From positions 3,472,001 to 3,536,000 of the forward strand of contig NZ_CP020809.1 of the NCBI RefSeq assembly GCF_002157835.1: 64,000 nt of DNA, read 5' to 3'. Source of the DNA: Mycobacterium dioxanotrophicus (lineage in GTDB: Bacteria > Actinomycetota > Actinomycetes > Mycobacteriales > Mycobacteriaceae). Position 1 is the stretch's first letter. Every line of letters begins with the position of its first letter. Of the stretch, positions 50,240-58,293 are shown piece by piece. A model generated the notes under the pieces. That model was not told where the DNA came from. It saw only the letters and a list, made by a program, of their open reading frames with translations, and did no database searches. The position numbers were made by a program, and so were the translations under genes.

Positions 50240-51589
50240 TCAGCGCGCTTTGGAAGGAAGCGGAATGGCGTTGAAGATTCCATCGGGGTCATAGTGGGAT
50301 TTCGCGGCCGCGAGCCGTAGTGCGTTGTCGCCGTGGGCATTTACGATCTGCTCGTGATCCTCTGGGCCGAGAAGGTTCTGGTAGCCACCGGGCATCGCGT
50401 GTGGTGCAAGTGCCGCCGCCGCTGCGTCGGACCAGGCGCGGTGGGCGGCGCCGTCCCCGGTTTCCCAGCCGGCGACGACCTCGACGACGAAATGTGGGCT
50501 GCGGTACGCGAACGCGGTCTCGTCTGGGGCCACGCGGGTCGACGCGCCGTGGCAGTGGTGGATCGAGATGCCACTCGGCAGCGCGGGCAGTTTCAGACCG
50601 GCCTCGAGGAGTGTATCGATGACCCCCGGCGTGAAGTCCGCGACCGTGCGAGTGCGAATCGCCCAGTGCTGTCCACGGACATCCCACGTGTCGAACAGGC
50701 GGAGCCATTCGCGATAGGTCATTGGGGCGACCTGTGTGGTCAGCGGTGTTCCAAGCTTGCCGAGTGCATCGAGAGCGGCTTCGCCGCCACGTTGATCGCC
50801 GGTCCAGGCCGGGGCAAGAAAAACCGCCGGTTGTCCGTCAGGGCCGCGAAGCAGACCGCTGAGTACGGTCAGTTCTTCCGGCGCAGTCGACAACACTGCA
50901 CCCAGCCCGCTCCACACCGTCGCACCCTGCGACCACGGAAACGTGATCATTCCGCCGATCAACTGATCGAGTGGATGCAACCGCAGCTTCATCGCGGTCA
51001 CCACGCCGAAGTTGCCACCGCCGCCGCGCAGTGCCCAGAACAGCTCCGGCTCGTGCCTCGCGTCGGCTGTGACGATTCGACCGTCTGCAAGGACAATCTC
51101 AACGCCGAGCAGGTTGTCGATGGCAAGGCCGAACCGCCCGTTGAGTGGTCCGTAGCCCCCGCCGAGGGTAAGTCCGGCCATGCCAACGCCACCGCAGTTG
51201 CCGGTGACAGCTACCACCCCGTACGGCGCAAGTGTGTCGATCAGGTCAGCGGCTGTGACGCCCCCGCGCACTGTTGCGACCTGCGAATCGGCATCGACGG
51301 TGACACTTCGCATCCCGGACATGTCGATCACGAGGCCGCCGTCACACACCGCGCGACCTGCCCAGTCGTGGCCGCCGCCGAGCACGGATAGCCGCATCCC
51401 ACGCGCACGTGCCACCCGGATGGCTTGCTGTACGTCCTGGGACGACTCGGGTCGCACGATCAGTGCCGGACGATGTTGCACCGCGGCATTCCAGACCAAC
51501 GGTGCACCGTCGGGTATCTGCACCCGGGTGGCATCAGTCCGGCTCGTCAGGTCGCTGTGCGCCGCGGCTACCAAACCAGTTTTGTGCAT
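50240..51589 (-). CDS. FAD-linked oxidase, berberine-bridge-enzyme type
   Basis: 449 aa from the ATG at 51589 (TAGGAGCCACA). The PCMH FAD domain has SVLGGGHDWAGRAV (His for 8-alpha FAD attachment) and GNCGGVGMAGLTLGGGYGPL (Cys position of bicovalent flavin). The C-terminal BBE domain ends LGPEDHEQIVNAHGDNALRL then AAKSHYDPDGIFNAIPLP. Family members oxidise sugars, alcohols or phenolic benzylic carbons with O2. Starts 8 nt after the TPP enzyme stop, so co-transcribed. Confidence 0.9.
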   Translation of the reverse strand: MHKTGLVAAAHSDLTSRTDATRVQIPDGAPLVWNAAVQHRPALIVRPESSQDVQQAIRVARARGMRLSVLGGGHDWAGRAVCDGGLVIDMSGMRSVTVDADSQVATVRGGVTAADLIDTLAPYGVVAVTGNCGGVGMAGLTLGGGYGPLNGRFGLAIDNLLGVEIVLADGRIVTADARHEPELFWALRGGGGNFGVVTAMKLRLHPLDQLIGGMITFPWSQGATVWSGLGAVLSTAPEELTVLSGLLRGPDGQPAVFLAPAWTGDQRGGEAALDALGKLGTPLTTQVAPMTYREWLRLFDTWDVRGQHWAIRTRTVADFTPGVIDTLLEAGLKLPALPSGISIHHCHGASTRVAPDETAFAYRSPHFVVEVVAGWETGDGAAHRAWSDAAAAALAPHAMPGGYQNLLGPEDHEQIVNAHGDNALRLAAAKSHYDPDGIFNAIPLPSKAR

Positions 51590-51597
51590 TGTGGCTC

Positions 51598-53298
51598 CTA
51601 CGGGTTGACGATGGCGTCGAGCAGAAATGTTCGGCCCGAGATGACGGCTTCTAGTGCGCGTTGCAGTGCCGGGCGCAGCGCATCGGAGTTCTGTACGCAT
51701 TCACCGGTGCCGCCGTAGGCTTCGGCCTGTTTCACATAGTCCGGCGTGGGTTGGATGACGTCGCCGACAAAGTTCTCTTCGCGAACCGCAGCGCTGTCGG
51801 GGAAGTACTTGCGGAAATTCCAGTTCTGGGATGCGTACTGCCGGTTGTTGCACAACACGATGAGCAACGGAACCCCGTACTCTTGTGCGAATCCAAGGGC
51901 CGCCGGAACGGGGTTGTAGTGCCAGGCACCGTCACCGATGATGCACACGACGAGCCGGTCCGGGCATGCAAGTTTGACGCCGAGTGCGCTGCCCAGACCG
52001 GTACCCAATGCTCCCGCCCAACCGCGGTACTGCTGAAACGGTTTGCGGGCGTATAGGAATTGGATCATCTGTGGCACTTGGGAGGTGATCTCATCGACGC
52101 AGATCGCGTTCTCGGGCAGTGCCTCCTGTAACGCGTCGAACAATTCGGTGACTGTCACGGAATCGGTTGTCTCAGACGCGGTCTCATGTGGTTCGTCGGT
52201 CTGGTTGGAGTGGATGCCTTGCGTACAGCCGGCCCACGGTCGGGAACCGCCGGGCCGTGAGGCCGCGCGCGTTCGGAGATTGGCGGCCAGGGCGGCCAGA
52301 TTGAGCGATAGATCTCCCGCGACGGCCTCGGTGGTGGGGTAGCCCCAATATGCGGCGCGTGGGCGCAGCGGGTCCTGATCGAGGTGAATGACGGCGCAGC
52401 CCGGGCGCAGCGCCGCATGGGGTGGATGCCAGAGCCCGTTGCAGCCGGCCAGCAGGACGGCGTCGACTTCGCCGAGGACCTTGTCAGGCGAACCTGCTCG
52501 GTACAACGGATGCGTTCGTGGAAAATTGTGATAGGCGGGCATCCAGAACTCAAAAACGGGCGCCGCAAGCGCCTCGGCGATGCGCAACAGGGCAGCGCGG
52601 TCGTCGTCGGTTCGCCCGCCGTGTTCGGTGATGATGATGGGATAGGTCGCGCCCGAGAGAATTTGGGCTACCCGGTCGATGTGTTGTGGTGTTGCGACAA
52701 CCGGTGTCGGGGAAAACCACGCGGGGATGTCAGGGTGGCCGTTGCCCATCAACAACTGAAAGGGAACCTCCAGCAGCGTTGGCCCCATCGGGACGGACTC
52801 GGCGAGGAATTTCGCCCGCCGGGTTTCATAGGCCAGATCTGATGGCGTGCGGGCACGTTTCGACCATTTCGTCACCGCTTCGGCATTGCGCGCCGGGCCG
52901 GCATGGTCGGTGAGCAGTGCGGGCCACTCAGCGCCCGGGTCACCGTCTGGGTCGTCGCCGTAGCTGAGCGTGTCCGGCGACAGCACTGTCATGGGCGTAC
53001 GTTCCTGAAGCGCGGTGTTCAGTCCCATCGAACCGTTCTGAACGCCCAGCGAGGTCGGCAGGAAGACAACCTGGCTGCGTCCGGTGGCCTTGTAATAGCC
53101 CGACGCCAGGCTCACCGCCAGCAGTTCGTGGCGGCAGCGGAAGTACCTTAGCTTCATGTTCTTCCCGTGCCGGGAAAACGCCTCCCATATCGGCGCCATC
53201 ACTGAGATGGGGGAGGCGAAAATACAGTCCACGCGTTGGGCTTCCAACTGTTCCAGCAGTATGTCCGCGCCGTTCTTAGCCGAATCTGTGTCCGTCAC
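51598..53298 (-). CDS. Thiamine-diphosphate-dependent decarboxylase/lyase family enzyme
   Basis: 566 aa, GTG start; TAGCGT ends 7 nt upstream, so the mRNA is probably leaderless. Three ThDP-family domains: N-terminal pyrimidine domain with catalytic Glu E58 (RCRHELLAV), a central Rossmann domain, and a C-terminal pyrophosphate domain with the GDG...N motif CIIGDGAWHYNPVPAALG and LLIVLCNNRQYASQ. Related to benzoylformate decarboxylase and acetolactate synthase-like proteins. It is the first enzyme gene of the IclR cluster. The substrate is likely an aromatic 2-keto acid or similar, by context only. Confidence 0.88.
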   Translation of the reverse strand: MTDTDSAKNGADILLEQLEAQRVDCIFASPISVMAPIWEAFSRHGKNMKLRYFRCRHELLAVSLASGYYKATGRSQVVFLPTSLGVQNGSMGLNTALQERTPMTVLSPDTLSYGDDPDGDPGAEWPALLTDHAGPARNAEAVTKWSKRARTPSDLAYETRRAKFLAESVPMGPTLLEVPFQLLMGNGHPDIPAWFSPTPVVATPQHIDRVAQILSGATYPIIITEHGGRTDDDRAALLRIAEALAAPVFEFWMPAYHNFPRTHPLYRAGSPDKVLGEVDAVLLAGCNGLWHPPHAALRPGCAVIHLDQDPLRPRAAYWGYPTTEAVAGDLSLNLAALAANLRTRAASRPGGSRPWAGCTQGIHSNQTDEPHETASETTDSVTVTELFDALQEALPENAICVDEITSQVPQMIQFLYARKPFQQYRGWAGALGTGLGSALGVKLACPDRLVVCIIGDGAWHYNPVPAALGFAQEYGVPLLIVLCNNRQYASQNWNFRKYFPDSAAVREENFVGDVIQPTPDYVKQAEAYGGTGECVQNSDALRPALQRALEAVISGRTFLLDAIVNP

Positions 53299-53305
53299 AT
53301 CGGCG

Positions 53306-53356
53306 ACGCTATGAATTGACCGCGCCGTGCGCCAAACGCGCGCTCACTGAGTGAGC
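53306..53356 (-). promoter_or_regulatory. Promoter and 15-bp palindrome of the catabolic cluster
   Basis: On the minus strand: palindrome GCTCACTGAGTGAGC (53342-53356, perfect), then TTGGCG (53330-53335) as -35, 18-nt spacer, TAGCGT (53306-53311) as -10, and GTG at +1. The palindrome abuts the -35, as an activator site would. It overlaps the iclR stop codon. A near-identical palindrome occurs at 54165-54179. Confidence 0.72.
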
Positions 53357-54066
53357 TTTTGTGGGCCGACCGGCGTTTCGGCCGATCGGATGAGGTTGGT
53401 GATGCGGGCGCCGGTGGCCCTGGTTGCGGCCAGCAGTCCGAGCGGTGGTCGGCGTTCGGCGACGAGAGCCGACACAGCCGCCGTTACATCGTTGCCGAGT
53501 GGGATCGCCACTGCGACACAGCTCAGATCGGCCAGCACCTCGCCGGCATCGACTATGGGTGCGGGACGGGCCAGTTCGCGGTAGGCCCGCGCGGTCGCAG
53601 TGCCCGGCGGTACCTGAGCTCCGGGTACGGCGGTGAACTCCAACGGAATTCGAGCGTCTACCACATCCAGGAACACAGCCTCACCGCCGATCGTTGCGGA
53701 TAACTGCACGGCGGCCCCAGTGGCGGCTGCCAGCTCGGCGAGCGGCCGACGGGCTGCCACCCGTAATCGTCGCTCCGGGCTCACTCGCGCACCCAGCCCA
53801 AGTAGGCTCGCGCCGAGCCGATATCGGGTGCCGTCGCGACTGACCGCCCCGACCACGATCAGCTGCTGCAACAGCCGACGTACGGTTTCCCTCGGGATGC
53901 CACTCGCGTTCGCGAGGTCGAGCAGCCGCACCGGTTCCAGCGCCCCGACGTGATCCAACAGTTCGAAAGCGCTGGCAATCACCGCTCGTCCGTCATTGCG
54001 AGAAGAGCCGGTAGCCGATGAGGCAGCCGTACGGTCAGTAGATCGAGACAACTCGACTCTCATCAT
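53344..54066 (-). CDS. IclR-family transcriptional regulator
   Basis: 240 aa from the ATG at 54066 (or 54063). Winged HTH: AFELLDHVGALEPVRLLDLA, NASGIPRETVRRLLQQLIVV, GAVSRDGTRYRLGASLLGLG (about 30-95). The C-terminal ligand-binding domain follows (GEAVFLDVVDARIPLEFTAV, AIPLGNDVTAAVSAL), somewhat shorter than usual. Located just upstream of and co-directional with five catabolic genes. Palindromes flank it on both sides, so it probably controls itself, the GlxA-type neighbour and the cluster. Confidence 0.87.
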   Translation of the reverse strand: MMRVELSRSTDRTAASSATGSSRNDGRAVIASAFELLDHVGALEPVRLLDLANASGIPRETVRRLLQQLIVVGAVSRDGTRYRLGASLLGLGARVSPERRLRVAARRPLAELAAATGAAVQLSATIGGEAVFLDVVDARIPLEFTAVPGAQVPPGTATARAYRELARPAPIVDAGEVLADLSCVAVAIPLGNDVTAAVSALVAERRPPLGLLAATRATGARITNLIRSAETPVGPQKLTQ

Positions 54067-54164
54067 CAATCGAGCGAGCCGGCCTGCAGCGCATGCGGAT
54101 CCATATCTGATCGACGCGCGGTTCAACCCGGGTTTTCATGCCTGGCAACCCGGTGTACGTGCAG

Positions 54165-54179
54165 GCCCACTGAGTGGGC
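54165..54179. promoter_or_regulatory. 15-bp palindrome GCCCACTGAGTGGGC (IclR-type operator)
   Basis: Perfect palindrome in the 154-bp gap between divergent iclR (54066) and the GlxA-type gene (54221). It shares the core CACTGAGTG with the palindrome at 53342-53356. The pair defines a candidate operator GCYCACTGAGTGRGC for the local IclR protein. Confidence 0.65.
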
Positions 54180-54220
54180 AAGGGCGGCGCAATCGTCAGT
54201 GAATCCGACACGATGGGTCC

Positions 54221-55195
54221 GTGGCTGACGTTGATGGCGATTCGCGCACCGTGGTGATCGTTGTCTTCGACGACGCGACGCTGTTGGATATCGCGGGGCC
54301 GGCTGAGGTGTTCAGCGAAGCCAACCGCTTTGGTGCGCAGTACCAGGTCAAGATCGCTTCGCTCGACGGGCGTGACGTGACGACGTCGATCGGGACGCGG
54401 CTGGGTGTCACCGACAGGATCTCGTCGTTCGATTCGGCCGATACCGTCATGATCGTCGGCAGCGATGACCTGGTCGGGCGGCCGATTGATCCAGCGCTCG
54501 TCGATGCCGTCAAGTCACTGTCGGGACGGGCCCGACGTGTGGCGTCAGTTTGCACCGGATCGTTCGTCCTGGCGAAGGCTGGTCTGTTGACCGGCCGGCG
54601 CGCGACCACCCACTGGCGAGACGTTCGGCAGTTCGCCCGGTCCTTCCCCGATATCGTCGTTGAGCCGGATGCGCTCTTTGTCCGTGATGGCAACGTATTC
54701 ACCTCGGCAGGGGTGTCGTCGGGCATCGACCTCGCGCTGGCACTGGTGGAAATGGACTACGGCACCGAACTGGTCCGCTCCGTGGCCCGGTGGCTGGTTG
54801 TCTATCTCAAACGCGCGGGCGGTCAATCGCAATTCTCGGTGTTGGTCGAGACAGATCCGCCTCTGGCGTCTCCGCTGCGTCCCGTCACCGATGCGATAGC
54901 GACAAACCCAGCTGCTGGCCACAGCGTGAAAAGGCTTGCTGCCCAAGCATCGCTGAGCCCACGTCAGCTCACTCGGCTGTTTCAATCCGAGCTGGGAACC
55001 ACCCCGGCGCGTTATCTCCAAATGGTCCGCATCGATGCCGCCCGGGCCGCACTGGACGCCGGTCGTACGGTCGCTGACGCCGCGCACCTGGCCGGTTTCG
55101 GCAGCGCCCAAACCCTGCGGCGGGCATTCCTGAGCAGCCTCGGAATCACGCCCAAAGCGTATCGAGAAGGCTTCCGCGGTGCGTCTGACTCCTGA
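54221..55195 (+). CDS. GlxA/FtrA-type AraC regulator with DJ-1/PfpI domain
   Basis: 324 aa, GTG start; CACGAT ends 6 nt upstream (possibly leaderless). Residues about 8-180 are a DJ-1/PfpI-like domain (VVIVVFDDATLLDIAGPAEV, ASVCTGSFVLAKAGLLTGRR with the nucleophile-elbow Cys, TTHWRDVRQFAR). From about 215 the AraC double HTH follows: VKRLAAQASLSPRQLTRLFQ, GTTPARYLQMVRIDAARAAL, VADAAHLAGFGSAQTLRRAF, then LGITPKAYREGF. These regulators often govern amine or aromatic catabolism. Divergent from iclR, sharing its palindrome. Confidence 0.9.
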   Translation: MADVDGDSRTVVIVVFDDATLLDIAGPAEVFSEANRFGAQYQVKIASLDGRDVTTSIGTRLGVTDRISSFDSADTVMIVGSDDLVGRPIDPALVDAVKSLSGRARRVASVCTGSFVLAKAGLLTGRRATTHWRDVRQFARSFPDIVVEPDALFVRDGNVFTSAGVSSGIDLALALVEMDYGTELVRSVARWLVVYLKRAGGQSQFSVLVETDPPLASPLRPVTDAIATNPAAGHSVKRLAAQASLSPRQLTRLFQSELGTTPARYLQMVRIDAARAALDAGRTVADAAHLAGFGSAQTLRRAFLSSLGITPKAYREGFRGASDS

Positions 55196-55544
55196 GCGAC
55201 CGTGCCAGGCGCTTGGCATTACCACACATGTCGAACCGAGCTGCACGGTATCCCTCTCGGAATCAAGCGTTTTCACAACTATCGGACCTATGACGTCGCT
55301 GGTACGGGTTCAGTCTGTACTGCCTCAGCGGTCGGAGTCCTATCACGATGGGACATCTTTTCCACAGTTTGCGACATCACCGCGCGGGGCCGTGTGGACC
55401 CATGCAAGTGTCTATGGCGTCATCACAAGGCGTTGGCTTGCTGAATGCTGCTGTGCGGCAGAGGGAAAGGGCACCGCACCACACCTACAGCGGCGCGCAC
55501 CAATTCCGGAAGAGCGGCAGGAACCGTATCCCCAAGGAGGAGCC
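55196..55544. other. 349-bp gene-free stretch upstream of chorismate mutase
   Basis: An in-frame reading upstream of 55545 is open back to 55179. It has no signal peptide and poor codon use, so I do not count it as coding. No tRNA-like, T-box-like or terminator structure could be seen. It presumably holds the promoter of the chorismate mutase operon. A lost signal-peptide segment would have to lie at its right end. Confidence 0.4.
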
Positions 55545-56099
55545 ATGCACATGTCGGGTTCGGCGTTTGCCGCCGCGGCACCTGTCCAACCGCAAAATTC
55601 ATTGCTCCCGTTGGTTGACGCTGCGGCACAACGCCTTCAGGCAGCCGACCCGGTAGCCGCTGCCAAATACACGACGGGTGGCGCCATCGACGATCCGAAG
55701 CGTGAGCAGCAAGTCTTTGACATCGTGACGAAGGCCGCCAAAGCCAATGACATCGATCCCGCATATGTCGTCACCGTTTTCCGCAATCAGATCGATGCGA
55801 CGAGCGCGGTGGAGCACACACGGTTTGCGCAATGGAAACTGGATCCGACCTCCGCGCCTGTAGCGGCGACGGACCTGGCGCATTCGCGGACGACGATCGA
55901 CAGTCTGAACCACTCGATGGTGCGCGAGATCGCTGCGCAATGGGACGTGCTGCACTCGCCAATGTGCAGGTCCGAACTCAACAACGCTTTACAGAATGTC
56001 GTCGCGGCACGAGCGCTCGACGAGGTCTATCAGGCGGCCCTGTCGTACGCCACGCACTCGTACTGCACATCATCGGTCCATATCGTCGAGGAGAATTAA
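55545..56099 (+). CDS. Gamma-class (AroQ) chorismate mutase, Rv1885c-like
   Basis: 184 aa; ATG behind AAGGAGGAGCC. All active-site residues of M. tuberculosis Rv1885c are conserved at a constant offset of 19: R30, K41, R53, T86, E90, R115 (R49, K60, R72, T105, E109, R134 there). Shared strings include LVDAAAQRLQAADPVAA, QQVFDIVTKAAKANDIDP, WKLDPTSAPVAATDL, and the disulfide pair C141/C174. Rv1885c is secreted; here the N-terminus (MHMSGSAFAAAAP) is too short for a normal signal peptide. The enzyme converts chorismate to prephenate. A PheC-like lipoprotein gene follows after 2 nt. Confidence 0.9.
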   Translation: MHMSGSAFAAAAPVQPQNSLLPLVDAAAQRLQAADPVAAAKYTTGGAIDDPKREQQVFDIVTKAAKANDIDPAYVVTVFRNQIDATSAVEHTRFAQWKLDPTSAPVAATDLAHSRTTIDSLNHSMVREIAAQWDVLHSPMCRSELNNALQNVVAARALDEVYQAALSYATHSYCTSSVHIVEEN

Positions 56100-56101
56100 C
56101 G

Positions 56102-56983
56102 ATGGGTAGTTTGGGTGAGCGAACGAGCGGAGGCGCCGTCGCTTCGCGAGTGGGAGGGGCGGTCACCGTGATACGGGTGGTCAACATGATCGCACTGGCC
56201 GCCATGCTGGTGCTTACCGCGGGGTGTGGATCGACAACGACGCCATCGCCGAAAGTCATGCCGGCCTCTGGTGGGTTGTCAGAAGTGCTGCAGCGCGGGA
56301 CGGTCCGCGTGTGCAGCACGGGTGACTATCGCCCATTCACCTATCGTGATCCCGCAGGCACGTGGAGCGGTCTCGATATCGACATGGCCAACGATATGGC
56401 TGGTCGACTGGGAGTCCGAGTGGTCCTGGTGCCCACTACGTGGGCAAGCCTGGTCGACGATCTGAACACCAAGTGTGATGTGGCCATGGGCGGAATCAGC
56501 ATCACGCTCAAGCGCGCCGAGCAGGCCCTCTACAGCGCTCCCTACCTGCGTGACGGGAAGGCGGCGATCGTTCGTTGTGCTGACAGTTCGAAGTTTCCGA
56601 CGCTGACCGAGATCGACCGTCCTGGTGTCCGCGTGGTGGTCAACCCCGGTGGCACCAATGCTGAATTCGACAAAGACCATCTGCACAACGCTCAAGTGGT
56701 GACCTATCCGGACAACAACACGATTCTGTCGCAGATCATCAGCGGTGCTGCCGATGTCATGATCACGGACACCAGTGAGATCCGTTGGCAGGTAAGCCGG
56801 AATCCTCAGCTCTGCGGTGAGAGCCTGGATCACCCGTTCACCTTTTCGCAGAAGGCCTATCTCATCGCTCGACCTGCGGCCGACCTGCAGCAGTGGATCA
56901 ACCAGTGGCTGAACATCACTCTGAACGACGGAACGTATGCAGCGCTGAGCCAGAAGTACTTTGGCGCGGTCACCGGACCGTGA
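56102..56983 (+). CDS. Cyclohexadienyl/prephenate dehydratase-like (PheC) lipoprotein
   Basis: 293 aa from the ATG at 56102 (GAGGAG); a GTG at 56168 behind GGAGGGG gives a tidier 20-residue lipoprotein signal. Lipobox LTAGC (Cys 42). The solute-binding-protein fold reads RVCSTGDYRPFTYRDPAG, SGLDIDMANDMAGRLGVRVV, CDVAMGGISITLKRAEQALY, SAPYLRDGKAAIV and VVVNPGGTNAEFD, then VMITDTSEIRWQ. GDYRPFT, the Lys in YLRDGK (K153), NPGGTN and the Glu in TDTSE (E226) distinguish PheC-type dehydratases from amino acid-binding proteins. Coupled to chorismate mutase, it would convert prephenate to phenylpyruvate outside the membrane. Confidence 0.8.
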   Translation: MGSLGERTSGGAVASRVGGAVTVIRVVNMIALAAMLVLTAGCGSTTTPSPKVMPASGGLSEVLQRGTVRVCSTGDYRPFTYRDPAGTWSGLDIDMANDMAGRLGVRVVLVPTTWASLVDDLNTKCDVAMGGISITLKRAEQALYSAPYLRDGKAAIVRCADSSKFPTLTEIDRPGVRVVVNPGGTNAEFDKDHLHNAQVVTYPDNNTILSQIISGAADVMITDTSEIRWQVSRNPQLCGESLDHPFTFSQKAYLIARPAADLQQWINQWLNITLNDGTYAALSQKYFGAVTGP

Positions 56984-57255
56984 CGTTGGGGTACTTCGTG
57001 CGGCATTGTGGCCACATTCGGCCTCTGAGACCACAGACCGAACGGCGAGCTGTTCGATTGGTGGTGGATTTCATCGAGCATTCGTGATCTTCTACACAGG
57101 TGCTCTGGCTCGCCGTCTATGGCCGCGTCGTAGGTCGGTTCGGAGCTACGAGGACCGCAATTGCCCGCGCCACCCAGGTGGTTCGCTTGCAGTCCGGGCC
57201 GGGCGAGCGGTTCAGCAACTTGACCCACACCGCAGGAAGACGCGAGAGGAACAGT

Positions 57256-57864
57256 ATGAGGACGATCGCATCCCGCAACACGGCAATCGCAGGCCTGGCC
57301 GCCGTCGCGCTGATCACTGTTGGCTGCAGCACTGGTACGAGTGCCGACGAGTCGGCGTCACCGCAGGTCGGGTTGATCGCCACCACCACCGCTGCCGCAC
57401 CGGCGCAGCCCGCTGTCGTGAAGCTCATCGGGGAACGAGACGTCGAGGTGACGCTGACCGGCCCGATCGCTGCCAAGTACCAGTCGGCAACCCAGCATCA
57501 GAAGGATGCTCTCGGCAAGCCACTGACGGGTGACCGTAATGCAGGAGCACGCGAGAGCGGCGTGTTGTTCCAGCAGTTCCAGGGCGGCGTGATCACCGCC
57601 AAGAACGGCGACGCGGGCACACCCGCGTACATCACCTGGGGCAAGATTCGAGAGGCGTGGAATGTCCCACGCGATCCGGACGGTGCGCCCGCGGTCACCG
57701 GTGAGAACGGCTCGGTGGGTCCTTTGGGCGCACCCACCAGCGACGAGAACGCAGTCGACGACTTGCTGGTGGAGACGTTCGAGCACGGCAAGATCGCGTA
57801 CAACCCGAAGACCGGTCAGGTCACGGTGACAGTGAACGACAAGGTCGTACCGTCCGGCCTGTAG
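57256..57864 (+). CDS. Lipoprotein with LGFP-like repeats
   Basis: 202 aa from the ATG at 57256 (GAGAGGAACAGT). Lipobox LITVGC near residue 24, then a Thr/Ala/Pro linker. The C-terminal region has VLFQQFQGGVITAKNGDAGT followed by PAYITWGKIREAW and a later LVETFEHGKIAYNPKTGQVT. These are LGFP-type repeats, as found in mycobacterial cell-wall-anchoring proteins. Outer-face cell-wall attachment is likely. It is 272 nt after the PheC-like gene, so its own promoter is likely. Confidence 0.8.
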   Translation: MRTIASRNTAIAGLAAVALITVGCSTGTSADESASPQVGLIATTTAAAPAQPAVVKLIGERDVEVTLTGPIAAKYQSATQHQKDALGKPLTGDRNAGARESGVLFQQFQGGVITAKNGDAGTPAYITWGKIREAWNVPRDPDGAPAVTGENGSVGPLGAPTSDENAVDDLLVETFEHGKIAYNPKTGQVTVTVNDKVVPSGL

Positions 57865-57892
57865 CGCCGGTCTCGCACACGGCCGGTGACAC

Positions 57893-57909
57893 AGTCGCGA
57901 GTAGCGACT
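57893..57909. terminator. Small hairpin between convergent genes
   Basis: AGTCGC-GAGTA-GCGACT: 6-bp perfect stem, 5-nt loop, between the stops at 57864 and 57946. Weak as a terminator, but suitably placed for both genes. Confidence 0.35.
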
Positions 57910-57945
57910 CACCGCAAGGCTGTAGCAAGCCGCGGCCACGTCGGC

Positions 57946-58293
57946 TCAGGGGGTAGCGTCGTGCCGCAACGCGGCGGCGTAGCGGGTGTAGCCGGGGCGC
58001 AGGGTGACATGATCGACAGCCACTCTGGCGATGTCCTGCCAGTCGGCCACGAACGTGCCACGGTGCCGCCACCGCAGCAGGGCGGCGAGGAGTCTCGGTT
58101 GGGTGATGTCGCTGCGCTCGTAGCCCAGGTACGACGAGCGTGTTCGCGGGCTGATAACCAGGCCCAACAGCTGTGGCGGCGGCGGATTGCGGTCGCAGTC
58201 TCCGGCGACGACCAGTCGAATGTCCACGATGGTGCCGATGCGATGCTGTTCGGCGTCAATCGCAGGCAGGCCGAGCAGGCTACTTAGCCGCAT
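57946..58293 (-). CDS. PRC-barrel-like protein (second of pair)
   Basis: 115 aa from the ATG at 58293 behind GGAGG. MRLSSLLGLPAIDAEQHRIG with TIVDIRLVVAG is a PRC-barrel N-terminal half; the rest (LLGLVISPRTRSSYLGYERS, HRGTFVADWQDIARVAVDHV) continues the beta-barrel pattern. Start overlaps the previous gene by 14 nt. Last gene of the Nramp-related operon. PRC barrels bind RNA or proteins, or act as small regulatory modules; role here unknown. Confidence 0.75.
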   Translation of the reverse strand: MRLSSLLGLPAIDAEQHRIGTIVDIRLVVAGDCDRNPPPPQLLGLVISPRTRSSYLGYERSDITQPRLLAALLRWRHRGTFVADWQDIARVAVDHVTLRPGYTRYAAALRHDATP

